Assembly (NCBI RefSeq): GCF_018448925.1 | Contig: NZ_RCWE01000004.1 | Coordinates: 248,001-312,000 of the forward strand | Length of the DNA stretch: 64,000 nucleotides | Direction: 5' to 3' | Source: Photorhabdus akhurstii | Lineage (GTDB): Bacteria > Pseudomonadota > Gammaproteobacteria > Enterobacterales > Enterobacteriaceae | In this document: in pieces, positions 23,203 to 31,865 of the stretch | How the letters are laid out: every line of letters begins with the position of its first letter | How positions within the stretch are numbered: position 1 is the first letter of the stretch | Notes under the pieces: model-generated | What the model was told of the DNA's origin: nothing | Seen by the model: only the letters and a program-made list of their open reading frames with translations | Databases searched by the model: none | Position numbers and translations under genes: made by a program

Positions 23203-24138
23203 ATGACAGATAAACATCCCTATTCACCGGAAATAAAATATTCTCCGTGGGCGCCCAATGATGCTCCATTATTTATCATACTTGGGCAATCCAACAGTTA
23301 TGGTCATGGAACACAACTACCACAAGATGAAGAAATTACACAAGGTTTAAAAAACGTATTCACATTATCTCTGCCAGAAGTTTACAGCGTTGACTTTCCC
23401 GCAATTAACTGGACAGGGCTGACTAGCCTTGGTAATGCCAATATTGGCGCTCCTATCGGTTTACCTATTGGCAATCAGGATCACTCTGTTAATGCCGCTA
23501 ATCGTTTTGCCAAACTCTGGCAAGACCATATTAACCGGGGTAATGCGCTTAATTTGCCTGATCTTTATGTCATTTTAATGGGGTGGGGCGGCCAGGGCAT
23601 GTATCTGGATAATCCGCCGGATAACCGTTGGGCGCCTGAGCGAAATCCCTGTGATGTGGAATCGCTCTATCCGCGTGCTATCAGAACCTTGCGTATGGCG
23701 GTCGAATCACTGCGTAAACTAGGCAAAAATCCTCGTATTTTGGCTGTTCATTGGAACCAGTGGGAAGCAGAAACCGAAAGTTTATTAGCGGCACAGGCAT
23801 CAGAGCGGAATTTTACCCGCATCATTACTGGTATCAGTGATGCTTTGGGTTCTCGCTGTATACCGTGGAGATTGTATTATCCACTTTCGGTTGTATTTGA
23901 ACCCATTAACACTCGTTATGTACTTGAAGCAATTAACAATGTTATCGCTGATGCTCCCCAATACCGAACGCTAATTGATGCACGGAATTCTCCTGACTAT
24001 ACCGGAAAGGCGCCGGAGTTTGGTGTTTTTCTGCCTGATAGTGTTCATTATGATGACAAAACCCAGACATGGTTTGCCCAACAGGAGTGGGAATTGATTT
24101 TATCTGGTTATAAAGGGGTTCAATTACCGCAGGATTAA
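23203..24138 (+). CDS. SGNH-fold hydrolase, probable carbohydrate esterase
   Basis: 311 residues, no signal peptide. Block I is LFIILGQSNSYGHG (nucleophile Ser in GQSN, about residue 30), a Gly-rich block II is LMGWGGQGM, block III is AVHWNQWEAE, and a C-terminal DSVHYD supplies the Asp/His pair. This resembles the sialate-O-acetylesterase-type (CE6-like) branch of SGNH hydrolases, which remove acetyl groups from sugars. Substrate unknown. No sugar-utilisation genes are adjacent; a GC-rich hairpin at 24158-24182 follows. Confidence 0.78.
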   Translation: MTDKHPYSPEIKYSPWAPNDAPLFIILGQSNSYGHGTQLPQDEEITQGLKNVFTLSLPEVYSVDFPAINWTGLTSLGNANIGAPIGLPIGNQDHSVNAANRFAKLWQDHINRGNALNLPDLYVILMGWGGQGMYLDNPPDNRWAPERNPCDVESLYPRAIRTLRMAVESLRKLGKNPRILAVHWNQWEAETESLLAAQASERNFTRIITGISDALGSRCIPWRLYYPLSVVFEPINTRYVLEAINNVIADAPQYRTLIDARNSPDYTGKAPEFGVFLPDSVHYDDKTQTWFAQQEWELILSGYKGVQLPQD

Positions 24139-24312
24139 TTATCTGAGGGAGACTAAGATGGCGGCCGAGGCCGTCGTCATCTATTATCAGGTAGAAAATA
24201 ATACATTCTTGGATGTTCATATTGTGCCTTTTCGACATACATATTAATGAACGTCTATTTTTTATGCCATAATGGCACCATGTTTATATGGATTAAAAAT
24301 GCAGATGAAATC

Positions 24313-24537
24313 ATGGCTACTAATACAGAACGCAAAGAGACTCGTTTAGTTGCAAGAATTTCCACAGAGATTCAAGAGATCATACAAATAGCGACTGAAC
24401 GAACTGAAACCTTACATCTTTCGATGAAGGGGGCTGATGCTTTGTTGGCAGCTTTGGAAAATCCGCCAAAAGCAAACTCTAAGCTACTTAAAGCCGCGAA
24501 GCACTATAAGGATAGGGTGAATGTCCGTAATCATTGA
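24313..24537 (+). CDS. Shortened DUF1778 (TacA-type) antitoxin homologue, orphan
   Basis: 74 residues from the ATG at 24313 (MATNTERKETRLVARIS). The N-terminal ribbon-helix-helix half ends at about IQIA and the sequence resumes at TLHLSMKGADALLAALENPP, the usual C-terminal toxin-binding part. The family is normally 90-95 residues, with a helix ending near the Ala-Glu before that segment, so about 20-25 residues seem to be missing in frame. No GNAT acetyltransferase toxin follows; only a nine-codon ATG frame overlaps its end. Probably a decaying remnant of a toxin-antitoxin pair, or a DNA-binding relic. An in-frame ATG 66 bases upstream is less likely. Confidence 0.7.
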   Translation: MATNTERKETRLVARISTEIQEIIQIATERTETLHLSMKGADALLAALENPPKANSKLLKAAKHYKDRVNVRNH

Positions 24538-24570
24538 AGAAATCATCTAGCAACTTTCTTAGATCCTACA

Positions 24571-24635
24571 ATATTCAAAGCAAATCAAAATTGCCGCCTA
24601 TAATACAGACGGCAATCTTTGGAGAGTTATTGAAA
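24571..24635 (-). repeat. 65-bp direct repeat, copy A, with a terminator hairpin
   Basis: Identical over 65 bases to 25314-25378. Each copy lies just 3' of a FlhE-like gene. It contains ATTGCCG and CGGCAAT arms (about 24589-24616) that form a hairpin followed on the minus strand by a T-rich run, so it is the terminator of the minus-strand gene and was copied with it. Confidence 0.9.
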
Positions 24636-24637
24636 TA

Positions 24638-25078
24638 TTATTCCCAGTTGACAGTAACTGTTCCGGTTTGGCCAGATACAGGTACTGTTCCACCACTTGC
24701 AACTCTCAGAGCATAAAAGAATTGCTGTGCCGGGTCTCTATTATTGAATGCGGTAGTCGTCATTCTTTGAATGCGTGATACATCTAGGCAACTGTTGGTA
24801 TCTCCGTGGCAAAGATAAACGGATAGTCCTTGAGTATTAGCAGGCCATCCAGCAACGCTCCAAACCCAAGATACTTGAGTAATACTACCCGTCGTTGGTG
24901 TAGATCCAACAATAGGAAGATAGGCAATTTCCGTGAAGTTTCTGGAGTATACCGTTGGTAGAGTAATCGAAGATGTATAGCTCCAGCTTGTCGTGAATCC
25001 TGTTTGTGGAAACATTGTTAACAATAATGCACTGCTGATGCCACAGAGGGTTGTGAGCACTTTCTTTTTCAATTTCAT
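24638..25078 (-). CDS. FlhE-like secreted protein, paralogue 1
   Basis: 146 residues with a signal peptide (hydrophobic to about 25, PQTGFT). The mature part ends in VSWVWSVAGWP, LSVYLCHGDTNSCLDVS and GTVTVNWE. The LxVxLC...C pattern with a C-terminal VxVxW/Y strand resembles FlhE, a periplasmic protein of the enteric flagellar system. The similarity is weak and there are no flagellar genes here, so the flagellar role is not implied. Two conserved Cys probably form a disulfide. About half identical to the next gene upstream. Confidence 0.7.
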   Translation of the reverse strand: MKLKKKVLTTLCGISSALLLTMFPQTGFTTSWSYTSSITLPTVYSRNFTEIAYLPIVGSTPTTGSITQVSWVWSVAGWPANTQGLSVYLCHGDTNSCLDVSRIQRMTTTAFNNRDPAQQFFYALRVASGGTVPVSGQTGTVTVNWE

Positions 25079-25313
25079 AATTGCTCCCGATAACTTAATG
25101 TTTTCTGTTGCGAGGGCCGGGATGTCTCCTGCGATCTCACACTTTTCGCCACCTAAATCATAAGTGAGGATAGATAAAATACATTAGATGACTTTATTAA
25201 TTGAGGTATTTTTTCCTCGAGTTGTCAATGAAAAATGGGAATTTAAATTAAATTTATCTAATGAATTAATGAAATGAAGCCAGAGTTGGAAGACTATTTA
25301 GCAGACTATATTG

Positions 25314-25378
25314 ATATTCAAAGCAAATCAAAATTGCCGCCTATAATACAGACGGCAATCTTTGGAGAGTTATTGAAA
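25314..25378 (-). repeat. 65-bp direct repeat, copy B, with a terminator hairpin
   Basis: Perfect copy of 24571-24635, directly 3' of the second FlhE-like gene. Marks the tandem gene duplication and supplies its terminator. A third fragment, CAGACGGCAATCTTT, lies at 26018-26032. Confidence 0.9.
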
Positions 25379-25380
25379 AG

Positions 25381-25794
25381 TTATTGCCAACTGACAGTAA
25401 TTTCTCCGGTTTGACCTGCTATTGGCATAACGTTACCGTTTCCAACACTTAAGGCGAAAAGGAACTGCTGGGCTGGGCTTCTATTATTAAATGCGGCTGT
25501 CGACATTCTTCGCGTGCGTGATATATCTACGCAACTGCTGGTATCTCCCTGACAAAGATAAACCGATAAATTCTTAGGCCATCCAACAACGTTCCAAGTC
25601 CAAGATACATTGGAAATCTTTCCTGTTGCAGGGGGAGAACCGACAATAGGAACGTTAGCAGTTTCTAAGAAATTTTTGGAATACAGTGTGGGCAGAACAA
25701 CTGAAGAGTGATAGCTGCCACTTGCCGCAGCTGTCTGTGAGAGCATAGTTAATAATAAAGCGCTACCAATCCCAAAGATTTTTTTCAATTTCAT
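25381..25794 (-). CDS. FlhE-like secreted protein, paralogue 2
   Basis: 137 residues: signal peptide ending AAA near 23, then a domain collinear with paralogue 1 (LPTLYSKNF, NVSWTWNVVGWP, LSVYLCQGDTSSCVDIS, AFNNRSPAQQF, GEITVSWQ). The two proteins differ throughout while their 3' flanks are identical, so either selection changed the proteins or the flanks were recently homogenised. Function unknown; exported. Separate promoter likely, as 300 bases lie between the pair. Confidence 0.72.
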   Translation of the reverse strand: MKLKKIFGIGSALLLTMLSQTAAASGSYHSSVVLPTLYSKNFLETANVPIVGSPPATGKISNVSWTWNVVGWPKNLSVYLCQGDTSSCVDISRTRRMSTAAFNNRSPAQQFLFALSVGNGNVMPIAGQTGEITVSWQ

Positions 25795-26101
25795 GGTTGT
25801 TATCCTGATAATTTAATTTCTTCATATTGATGAGATCTTGGATATGTCTTTCGATCTCGCTCCCTTTTGCTTCCTCAATTTCATAACAACACCCACCATG
25901 TACTAAAGGTGGTAGCATCAATTTGGGTGCATTAACCCTATTACGTCAATGGGTAATGTTGATTTTTGTTAAATAACTCTAATTAATTTTTGGCATCTGA
26001 TGTTTTTGTCTTTTATTCAGACGGCAATCTTTTACAACAGGATCTCCCCATGATATAAAACCTGCTAAGCAACCCAGTGGAGTCAGTAATACGTTTAATG
26101 G
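25795..26101. other. Intergenic region between divergent transcription units
   Basis: 307 bases carrying the promoters of paralogue 2 (minus) and of the export operon (plus). It holds a CCACC/GGTGG hairpin near 25900 and, at 26018-26032, a 15-base fragment of the 65-bp repeat. No gene seen. Confidence 0.6.
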
Positions 26102-26857
26102 ATGCCAAAAACGATGAATAAATCAGACATGACAATCACGACTTCCCTATGTCAGGAAGCATTGATTCACATGGAAAATATTTGTCGATCTTATCGTATG
26201 GGGGAAAAATATTACCCAGTGCTTGATAAAATATCATTCACTATCATGCGTGGACAAAGTTGTGCGATTGTCGGCGCTTCCGGCTCGGGTAAAAGTACTC
26301 TACTCAATATTCTTGGTTTACTGGATCAACCCACTTCTGGCTATTTTCAGTTTAGGGACGTTAATATAACAAATGTTACTCCTAATGAACGGGCGAAAAT
26401 AAGAAATCAGGAAATTGGTTTCGTGTTTCAGAGTTTCAATTTACTTCCCAGAATGCAGGCGTTAGATAATGTCGCGCTACCATTATTATATCGCGGATAT
26501 TCTCGTTCTCTAGCTCGGCAGGAGGCGAAATACCAGCTTGAGTTGGTTGGTCTGGCTGGCCGTATTTACCATCGTCCGGCTGATCTCTCCGGGGGACAGC
26601 GGCAACGTGTCGCCATTGCCAGAGCCTTGGTTGGTAAGCCTTCTCTGATTTTGGCGGATGAACCGACAGGCAATCTCGATAGTGCGACGGCGCGAGATAT
26701 CATGGCGCTTCTTCTGTCATTGAACCGTGAGCAAGGCGTTACGCTTGTCATGGTTACGCATGATGAAACCATAGCCAAAAACATGCGGCGCTGTCTCTAT
26801 GTTAACAACGGGCGGCTTTCCGAAACCGATCTGTGGCTGGGTAGCCCCGATGCTTAA
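26102..26857 (+). CDS. MacB/LolD-type ABC transporter ATPase
   Basis: 251 residues with Walker A GASGSGKS (58-65), Q-loop GFVFQSFNLLP, signature LSGGQRQRVAIARAL, Walker B LILADEPTGNLD and H-loop VTHD. This is the MacB/LolD/FtsE class, which drives mechanotransmission permeases rather than transport through the membrane. First gene of a four-gene unit with overlapping permease, TolC and adaptor genes, so it likely powers export of a compound or peptide from the periplasm. The start is uncertain; internal Met codons occur at 5 and 10 and no strong ribosome site is visible. Confidence 0.9.
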   Translation: MPKTMNKSDMTITTSLCQEALIHMENICRSYRMGEKYYPVLDKISFTIMRGQSCAIVGASGSGKSTLLNILGLLDQPTSGYFQFRDVNITNVTPNERAKIRNQEIGFVFQSFNLLPRMQALDNVALPLLYRGYSRSLARQEAKYQLELVGLAGRIYHRPADLSGGQRQRVAIARALVGKPSLILADEPTGNLDSATARDIMALLLSLNREQGVTLVMVTHDETIAKNMRRCLYVNNGRLSETDLWLGSPDA

Positions 26858-28064
26858 TGTGAATTCTGGCCGCTACGGTTTTTCCTTCACGCAAGCCCTG
26901 CGAGAATCACTGGGTAGTCTGCGCCTGCTAGGAAAACGCTCCTTGCTTGCTTTGCTTGGTATTGCAGTCGGATGTGCTTCGGTTATTGCACTTTTAAACA
27001 TCGGTCATAACGCTGTTAATGAAGCTATCAGCACTTTTAAAAGTATGGGAAGCAATATTTTAGTTGCTCATTTTGCTTTTATTCCCGGTGTCGATGTCAA
27101 ACCCGCGCCCTCTACGCTGGATACTCAGGCGCTGACTCGTACAATACCGACTATTACACATGCTGCGCCCATCACGTTATATTCGACTCGTGTACGCTTT
27201 CACGGGCAAGGAATCGATACGAATATTACCGGTACCTCCTCTGATCTGGCTGCGGTGCTGGATTTACAGATCGAGCAGGGACGTTTTCTATCGGATTATG
27301 ATCGCCAAACCACCTATGCCGTGCTTGGCGCGGATATTGCCAAACAATTAAAAGTAGCCAATCAACCTATTCGAGTAGGCAGTCAATTACAAATCGGGGA
27401 ATATCTGTTTGAAGTGATAGGAATTCTCGCGGCTCAGGGGCCGAACCCTTTACTCCCCGGCTCTATTGATCATTCCATCATACTGCCCATTGAAGCAATG
27501 CGACGGTTGCGGTCTGCGCCAGAAATTGGCAGCGTCGTTGCCAGAGCGCGTGACACAACAACGCTAAGCAGTGACGCGGTATCGCTACGTGATTACCTGG
27601 TCTCATTATCAAAAGGTCGTCGTGTCGAAGTTGAGATTCCGAAACAATTGCTTGATGGATTGACGCGTCAGGCAAGGACATTCTCCTATTTGCTCGCGGG
27701 CTTAGGGGGAATTTCGTTGCTGGTGGGAGGAGTGGGCGTGATGAATGTCATGCTGATGAATGTTTCGGAACGCAGGCGTGAAATTGGTGTTCGTATGGCT
27801 TTGGGCGCTCGGCCTGTTGATATTGGTATGCTGTTTATGTTGGAGGCTGCCATTCTGTCCATTGCCGGTGCAATGATTGGTTCATTGTTGGGGGTTGCGG
27901 CAGGGTACCTATTTGTAAAATTTTCGGGCTGGGTATTTACGTTATCTCTATTCTCTTTGCCTCTGGGTATCGCCAGTTCATTAGTGATCGGTCTGTTTTT
28001 CGGTATCAATCCGGCATTATCGGCGGCCAGATTACAACCTGTAGAGGCGCTTCGTGATGATTAG
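26850..28064 (+). CDS. MacB-type ABC transporter permease
   Basis: 404 residues from the ATG at 26850, which overlaps the ATPase stop (ATGCTTAA). One N-terminal membrane helix (LLALLGIAVGCASVIALL), a large periplasmic MacB_PCD domain (about 50-270) and three C-terminal helices of the FtsX fold, with NVMLMNVSERRREIGVRMALGAR between. Here the ATPase is a separate protein, unlike E. coli MacB. An upstream in-frame start at 26799 would lie deep in the ATPase gene and is rejected. Confidence 0.9.
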   Translation: MLNVNSGRYGFSFTQALRESLGSLRLLGKRSLLALLGIAVGCASVIALLNIGHNAVNEAISTFKSMGSNILVAHFAFIPGVDVKPAPSTLDTQALTRTIPTITHAAPITLYSTRVRFHGQGIDTNITGTSSDLAAVLDLQIEQGRFLSDYDRQTTYAVLGADIAKQLKVANQPIRVGSQLQIGEYLFEVIGILAAQGPNPLLPGSIDHSIILPIEAMRRLRSAPEIGSVVARARDTTTLSSDAVSLRDYLVSLSKGRRVEVEIPKQLLDGLTRQARTFSYLLAGLGGISLLVGGVGVMNVMLMNVSERRREIGVRMALGARPVDIGMLFMLEAAILSIAGAMIGSLLGVAAGYLFVKFSGWVFTLSLFSLPLGIASSLVIGLFFGINPALSAARLQPVEALRDD

Positions 28065-29535
28065 CCAAGTTTTTCAACGTGCTATTGGCATCATCATTGC
28101 CTTGATAATAGCTGCATCTGTCAAACAGGCTTTAGCGGAGCCGTTGAATCCATCACAGGCAACCATGCCTGCAACAAAGACAATTTCGCTTAATCAGCAA
28201 ACTATTGGTCTGACGCTCAGTGATGCAATCTATTTAGGGTTACGAAACAATCGTTCGATTCGCAGTGCTTATCTGGATCGGATTGCGCAGAAATTCGATT
28301 TACGCGTTGCTGAGGATCGTTTTACGCCCAAGTTACTGATTAATAGCCGTTATATCGCTGCCCGTAATCAGAGCGATCGTTATCGCCAAAGTGAGATTAC
28401 CCCCACCTCTACGCTGCTTGGAGAATATGGCACTCGATTTAGTTTGTCTTGGACGAATCGAACGACATGGGCAGACAATGCGGGTCGTAGCCGTAATGAT
28501 GGTGTTTCATTTTCAGTTATTCAGCCCCTGCTGCGTGGTGCCGGCAAAGATGTGGCGACAGCGCCTGTGCGCCTTGCTCAATTGATGGAGCAGACAAATC
28601 GTTTGAACCTAAAAGCGACGGTATCCCAGACTATCACGCAAATTATTATGGCTTACCGTGAATTGTTGCGTGCTCAAGAACAATTACAAATTGCCCGTGA
28701 TGCTCTTGAACGTTCGCGTCAATTGCTGGAAGTTAACAAAGCCATGATCTCCGCAGGCAGAATGGCGGCTTTTGAGATTGTCCAGACCGAGGCCGATGTT
28801 GCAATGCAGGAACTGTCTGCGGAGGAAGCAGCTAATCAATTGGATACCAGTCGTTTGGAACTACTGCGTCTGCTTGCCTTAGACTTACAAACTCAGGTCA
28901 AGGCGACTGATAGATTGGAAGCTAAACGCGTAGATATTAACCTGCTACAGGCGCAGAATTTAGCACAAGAGCAACAACCATCGTATCTTACTCAATTGAT
29001 TACTGCGGAACAGGCTGCAATTAACCTGACAGTTGCCCGTAACGAACGTTTATGGGATGTCTCTTTGGTTGGTGGAGCCAGCCAGATACGAGATCGAACA
29101 GGGTCAAATAGTTCCCGTAATTGGGAAAATTACGCCGGTGTTCAGGTAGAGATACCCATTGGTGATTTGAGTCGGCGTCAGGCGGAAGTGCGGGCGCGGG
29201 TTGATGTTCAGAATCAGGACATTCGTCTTGCAGAGGCAAAACAATCACTGGAACGTAATGTGGGTAATGCGGTGCGCGATATTGGTACGCGTTGGCGTCA
29301 ATATGAGATCGCGCAGCGTGCCAGGGATCTATCCTTGCGCAAGTTAGAAATTGAACGTGAAAAATTGACGGTGGGCCGCTCCAGTAACTTTCAAGTATTG
29401 AGCTTTGAAACCGATTTGCGTAATGCCGAGAATGTTCGTCTTAATGCGTTGATCACCTACTTAAATGCACAAGCGGAGTTGGACGAAACATTGGGCACCA
29501 CGTTAGGGAGTTGGGATATTGCACTTAACGACTAA
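28054..29535 (+). CDS. TolC-family outer membrane channel
   Basis: 493 residues with a signal peptide (ending ALA near residue 28) and two outer-membrane efflux (OEP) repeats rich in long alpha-helical heptads. Starts within the end of the permease gene (11-base overlap), so translation is coupled. Provides the outer-membrane duct for the tripartite pump. Carrying its own TolC-like protein, the operon need not use the housekeeping TolC. Confidence 0.9.
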   Translation: MMISQVFQRAIGIIIALIIAASVKQALAEPLNPSQATMPATKTISLNQQTIGLTLSDAIYLGLRNNRSIRSAYLDRIAQKFDLRVAEDRFTPKLLINSRYIAARNQSDRYRQSEITPTSTLLGEYGTRFSLSWTNRTTWADNAGRSRNDGVSFSVIQPLLRGAGKDVATAPVRLAQLMEQTNRLNLKATVSQTITQIIMAYRELLRAQEQLQIARDALERSRQLLEVNKAMISAGRMAAFEIVQTEADVAMQELSAEEAANQLDTSRLELLRLLALDLQTQVKATDRLEAKRVDINLLQAQNLAQEQQPSYLTQLITAEQAAINLTVARNERLWDVSLVGGASQIRDRTGSNSSRNWENYAGVQVEIPIGDLSRRQAEVRARVDVQNQDIRLAEAKQSLERNVGNAVRDIGTRWRQYEIAQRARDLSLRKLEIEREKLTVGRSSNFQVLSFETDLRNAENVRLNALITYLNAQAELDETLGTTLGSWDIALND

Positions 29536-30802
29536 GATCAAGGGACTTGCCCGTTCCAAATATAAGACGCGTTGGCTGATGACACTTGCCATTGCATTAG
29601 TCATTGGAGCTGCCATTGCTTATGTTTTCCTCTCTTCCTCAACTGATACATCATCACCGCAACGGTGGGTACATGTTGAACCTCAATTACTGGAAAATCG
29701 TCTTGGGTTAGTTGGTCGCATTCAGGCGGCAACCAGTTTGACGATCGCCGCGCCATTTGATGGCGTTATTGCCGAAGTGATGGTAACGGAAGGCCAGCGC
29801 GTTAAGCGCGAGCAACCGCTGTTGAGCCTTGACACGACACAGTTGGACATTCAGTTGCGGCAGGCGCTCACGGAACTATTGAAAGCCCAGAAGACTGTAC
29901 AAGATTTAGTGGGGTGGGAGAACAGTCCCGATGTCGCCAGGGTACGTAGAACTTTAACCAATGCCCAGTTAAGTTTGAGTGATACCGAACGCAAGCTAAT
30001 CGATACCCGGGCTTTGTTTGAGCGTGGCATTGTTCCCCGTATGGAGGTTGATACGCTGGAACAACAGGTCAGAGTCCAACAGCTTGATCTTGCCGCCGCT
30101 AAGGCGGAGTTGAGCACTGCTCTCGATAAGGGTACAGGGGAGAATCGCCAAATTGCTGATATGGAATTAGCCAATGCCCAATCGCGTTATCAGGCGCTTC
30201 AGGCCCAGCAAGCCCAACGTGAATTGGTTTCTCCTTTTGACGGCATTGTTATTCGCCCCCAGGTACCGGAATCAGATAAGGGGCTATTTATTCAAAAGGG
30301 AACACGAGTCACTCAGGGAACACCTCTGCTAGGGATAATCAATTTGGAACAAATTCAAGCGGTAGCCCGTATTGAAGAGGCTGACCTTCATCAAGTATAT
30401 GAAGGAATGCCGGTTGAGATCACCGGCGATGGTTTTGCCGGGCTATCTCTAAGGGGGCAAATTAAGACAATTGGTGTACAGGGGAATTCAAAGGAAATGC
30501 AGGGAGCGGGTGTAACCTATGACTTATTAGTGGCGATTGATCCTCTGACTTCTGAACAGCGGCGGCGTATCCGGCTGAATATGAGTGCGAAACTGGCTAT
30601 TGTCACCTATCGCAATGAACGTGGATTAGCCGTGCCAGCGGAGGCATTACATACCGGCTCTGATGGACGAACTTTCGTTAACTATCGCAGTGAATTAAAC
30701 GCACAAACTCAGCAGATTATAGTGACGCCGGGGCATGCTGTTCCTCAAGGTGTAGAGGTGAGCGGATTGGAAGCAGGCTATGTTGAAGTCCCTGGGCAGT
30801 AA
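29519..30802 (+). CDS. HlyD/MacA-family periplasmic adaptor
   Basis: 427 residues, overlapping the end of the TolC-like gene by 17 bases. The start is TTG at 29519, preceded by AGGGAG at a good distance. It gives a basic N-terminus, one membrane helix (about 20-38), a split biotinyl-lipoyl domain (IAAPFDGVIAEVMVTEGQRV and the later VSPFDGIVIRP), a coiled-coil hairpin between (about 110-230) and a beta-barrel region. Joins the MacB-like permease to the outer-membrane channel. The order ATPase-permease-OMP-adaptor differs from macAB. Confidence 0.88.
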   Translation: MHLTTKIKGLARSKYKTRWLMTLAIALVIGAAIAYVFLSSSTDTSSPQRWVHVEPQLLENRLGLVGRIQAATSLTIAAPFDGVIAEVMVTEGQRVKREQPLLSLDTTQLDIQLRQALTELLKAQKTVQDLVGWENSPDVARVRRTLTNAQLSLSDTERKLIDTRALFERGIVPRMEVDTLEQQVRVQQLDLAAAKAELSTALDKGTGENRQIADMELANAQSRYQALQAQQAQRELVSPFDGIVIRPQVPESDKGLFIQKGTRVTQGTPLLGIINLEQIQAVARIEEADLHQVYEGMPVEITGDGFAGLSLRGQIKTIGVQGNSKEMQGAGVTYDLLVAIDPLTSEQRRRIRLNMSAKLAIVTYRNERGLAVPAEALHTGSDGRTFVNYRSELNAQTQQIIVTPGHAVPQGVEVSGLEAGYVEVPGQ

Positions 30803-30934
30803 TGACTGATTCGAATTAAGTGCAGACATAACCGATTATATCCCGTTTGCCGCTGACGATTGTCTGCGGTGCTGGATATATTTTGCTGTTTTTCGGTAGA
30901 CAAAATGTGCTCTCGATAATACTTTCTCGATTTT

Positions 30935-30948
30935 TTGATATAGATCAA
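30935..30948 (+). promoter_or_regulatory. FNR box (perfect consensus)
   Basis: TTGATATAGATCAA matches TTGAT-N4-ATCAA exactly. It lies 134 bases before the start of the small secreted protein gene at 31082, in a 279-bp interval with no other feature. Suggests oxygen-responsive expression of the downstream gene. Confidence 0.6.
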
Positions 30949-31081
30949 ATTTCATATTTGCGCTGATGAGAATGTATTACTTTAATTAGATATTAATTGG
31001 CATAGACTTCTGCTAACAGTAAATATGAATATATAGCCGTTCAAAATATTAATTAAATAATGAAACTTTGAGGTAGACATT

Positions 31082-31570
31082 ATGAGTATTATTCGTCATT
31101 CGCTATCGGTTATTTCATTCGTCGCTCTGATTCATCTATCTGGACATGCATACGCATTTGGTTTGCCTGAAAATAATATTCCAACTTCTCATGATCCAGC
31201 TTGCTGGGCCGTTTCCAATCAAATTCAATTTGATCGATTAATGAAAGAGATGGAATCAGTTGATGGCGATTCTGAGAGAGAAAAGAGAGAAATTGTGCGG
31301 CAGATAGGGAAATATGCTACTCCGAAAAAAATCCATATAGATGTTAAGGTAATTCAGGAAAAACCGGGGGATAAGATTAAACTCGATGCCAGCGGCTCTA
31401 CGGTACCCAGTGGAAATATCGGATATAATTGGAATAAAAAAGGGCCCGACCAAGCTGTCATTGAAGTCGCTCCAGGTAGTTCAAGGACTTATTATCAACA
31501 GAGTGTTCAAATTATTGATAAAACCTGTGGGATTTATAATGCAACGATGATTAATGTACATTCAAAATAG
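31082..31570 (+). CDS. Small secreted protein of unknown function
   Basis: 162 residues with a clear signal peptide (cut near AYA, residues 24-26). I do not recognise the family. The mature part has a charged helical stretch (about 50-75), then KIHIDVKVIQEKPGDKIKLD and SGNIGYNWNKKGPD, suggestive of an Ig-like or PKD-like beta fold, and two Cys (in PACW and KTCG). TGAGG precedes the ATG. The upstream FNR box and the downstream Rhs gene are its neighbours; 295 bases of AT-rich sequence separate it from the latter. Confidence 0.75.
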   Translation: MSIIRHSLSVISFVALIHLSGHAYAFGLPENNIPTSHDPACWAVSNQIQFDRLMKEMESVDGDSEREKREIVRQIGKYATPKKIHIDVKVIQEKPGDKIKLDASGSTVPSGNIGYNWNKKGPDQAVIEVAPGSSRTYYQQSVQIIDKTCGIYNATMINVHSK

Positions 31571-31865
31571 TGATTGCTACTAATTATTAAATATCGTTAT
31601 TTTCTCATCAATACGTTAATTAATTCTTGACGAATATTATATTTGTTTAATTAAATAATATCTGTGTTTGAATTGAGGATTTTCATTCAAATCATGAGGT
31701 TTTATTTATGTAAATATCCGTCTTTTATCAGGTTTTATTATTCTCTATCAGACAAAAAGCATTGTGCGAAATACACGGAATTATCTTTCCAGTAAGAGTA
31801 TATCCGGGAATTTATCCATATACTCCAGGTATATATACTATCATTAATATTAAGGATTTATAATC

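Noticed and set aside
24158-24182. GC-rich hairpin after the SGNH esterase gene as a terminator
   Set aside because: The stem is good but no T-run follows on either strand, so it was left as a note.
26799-26849. Earlier start for the MacB-like permease
   Set aside because: Would read 17 residues inside the ATPase gene; the ATG at 26850 overlaps the stop in the usual coupled manner.
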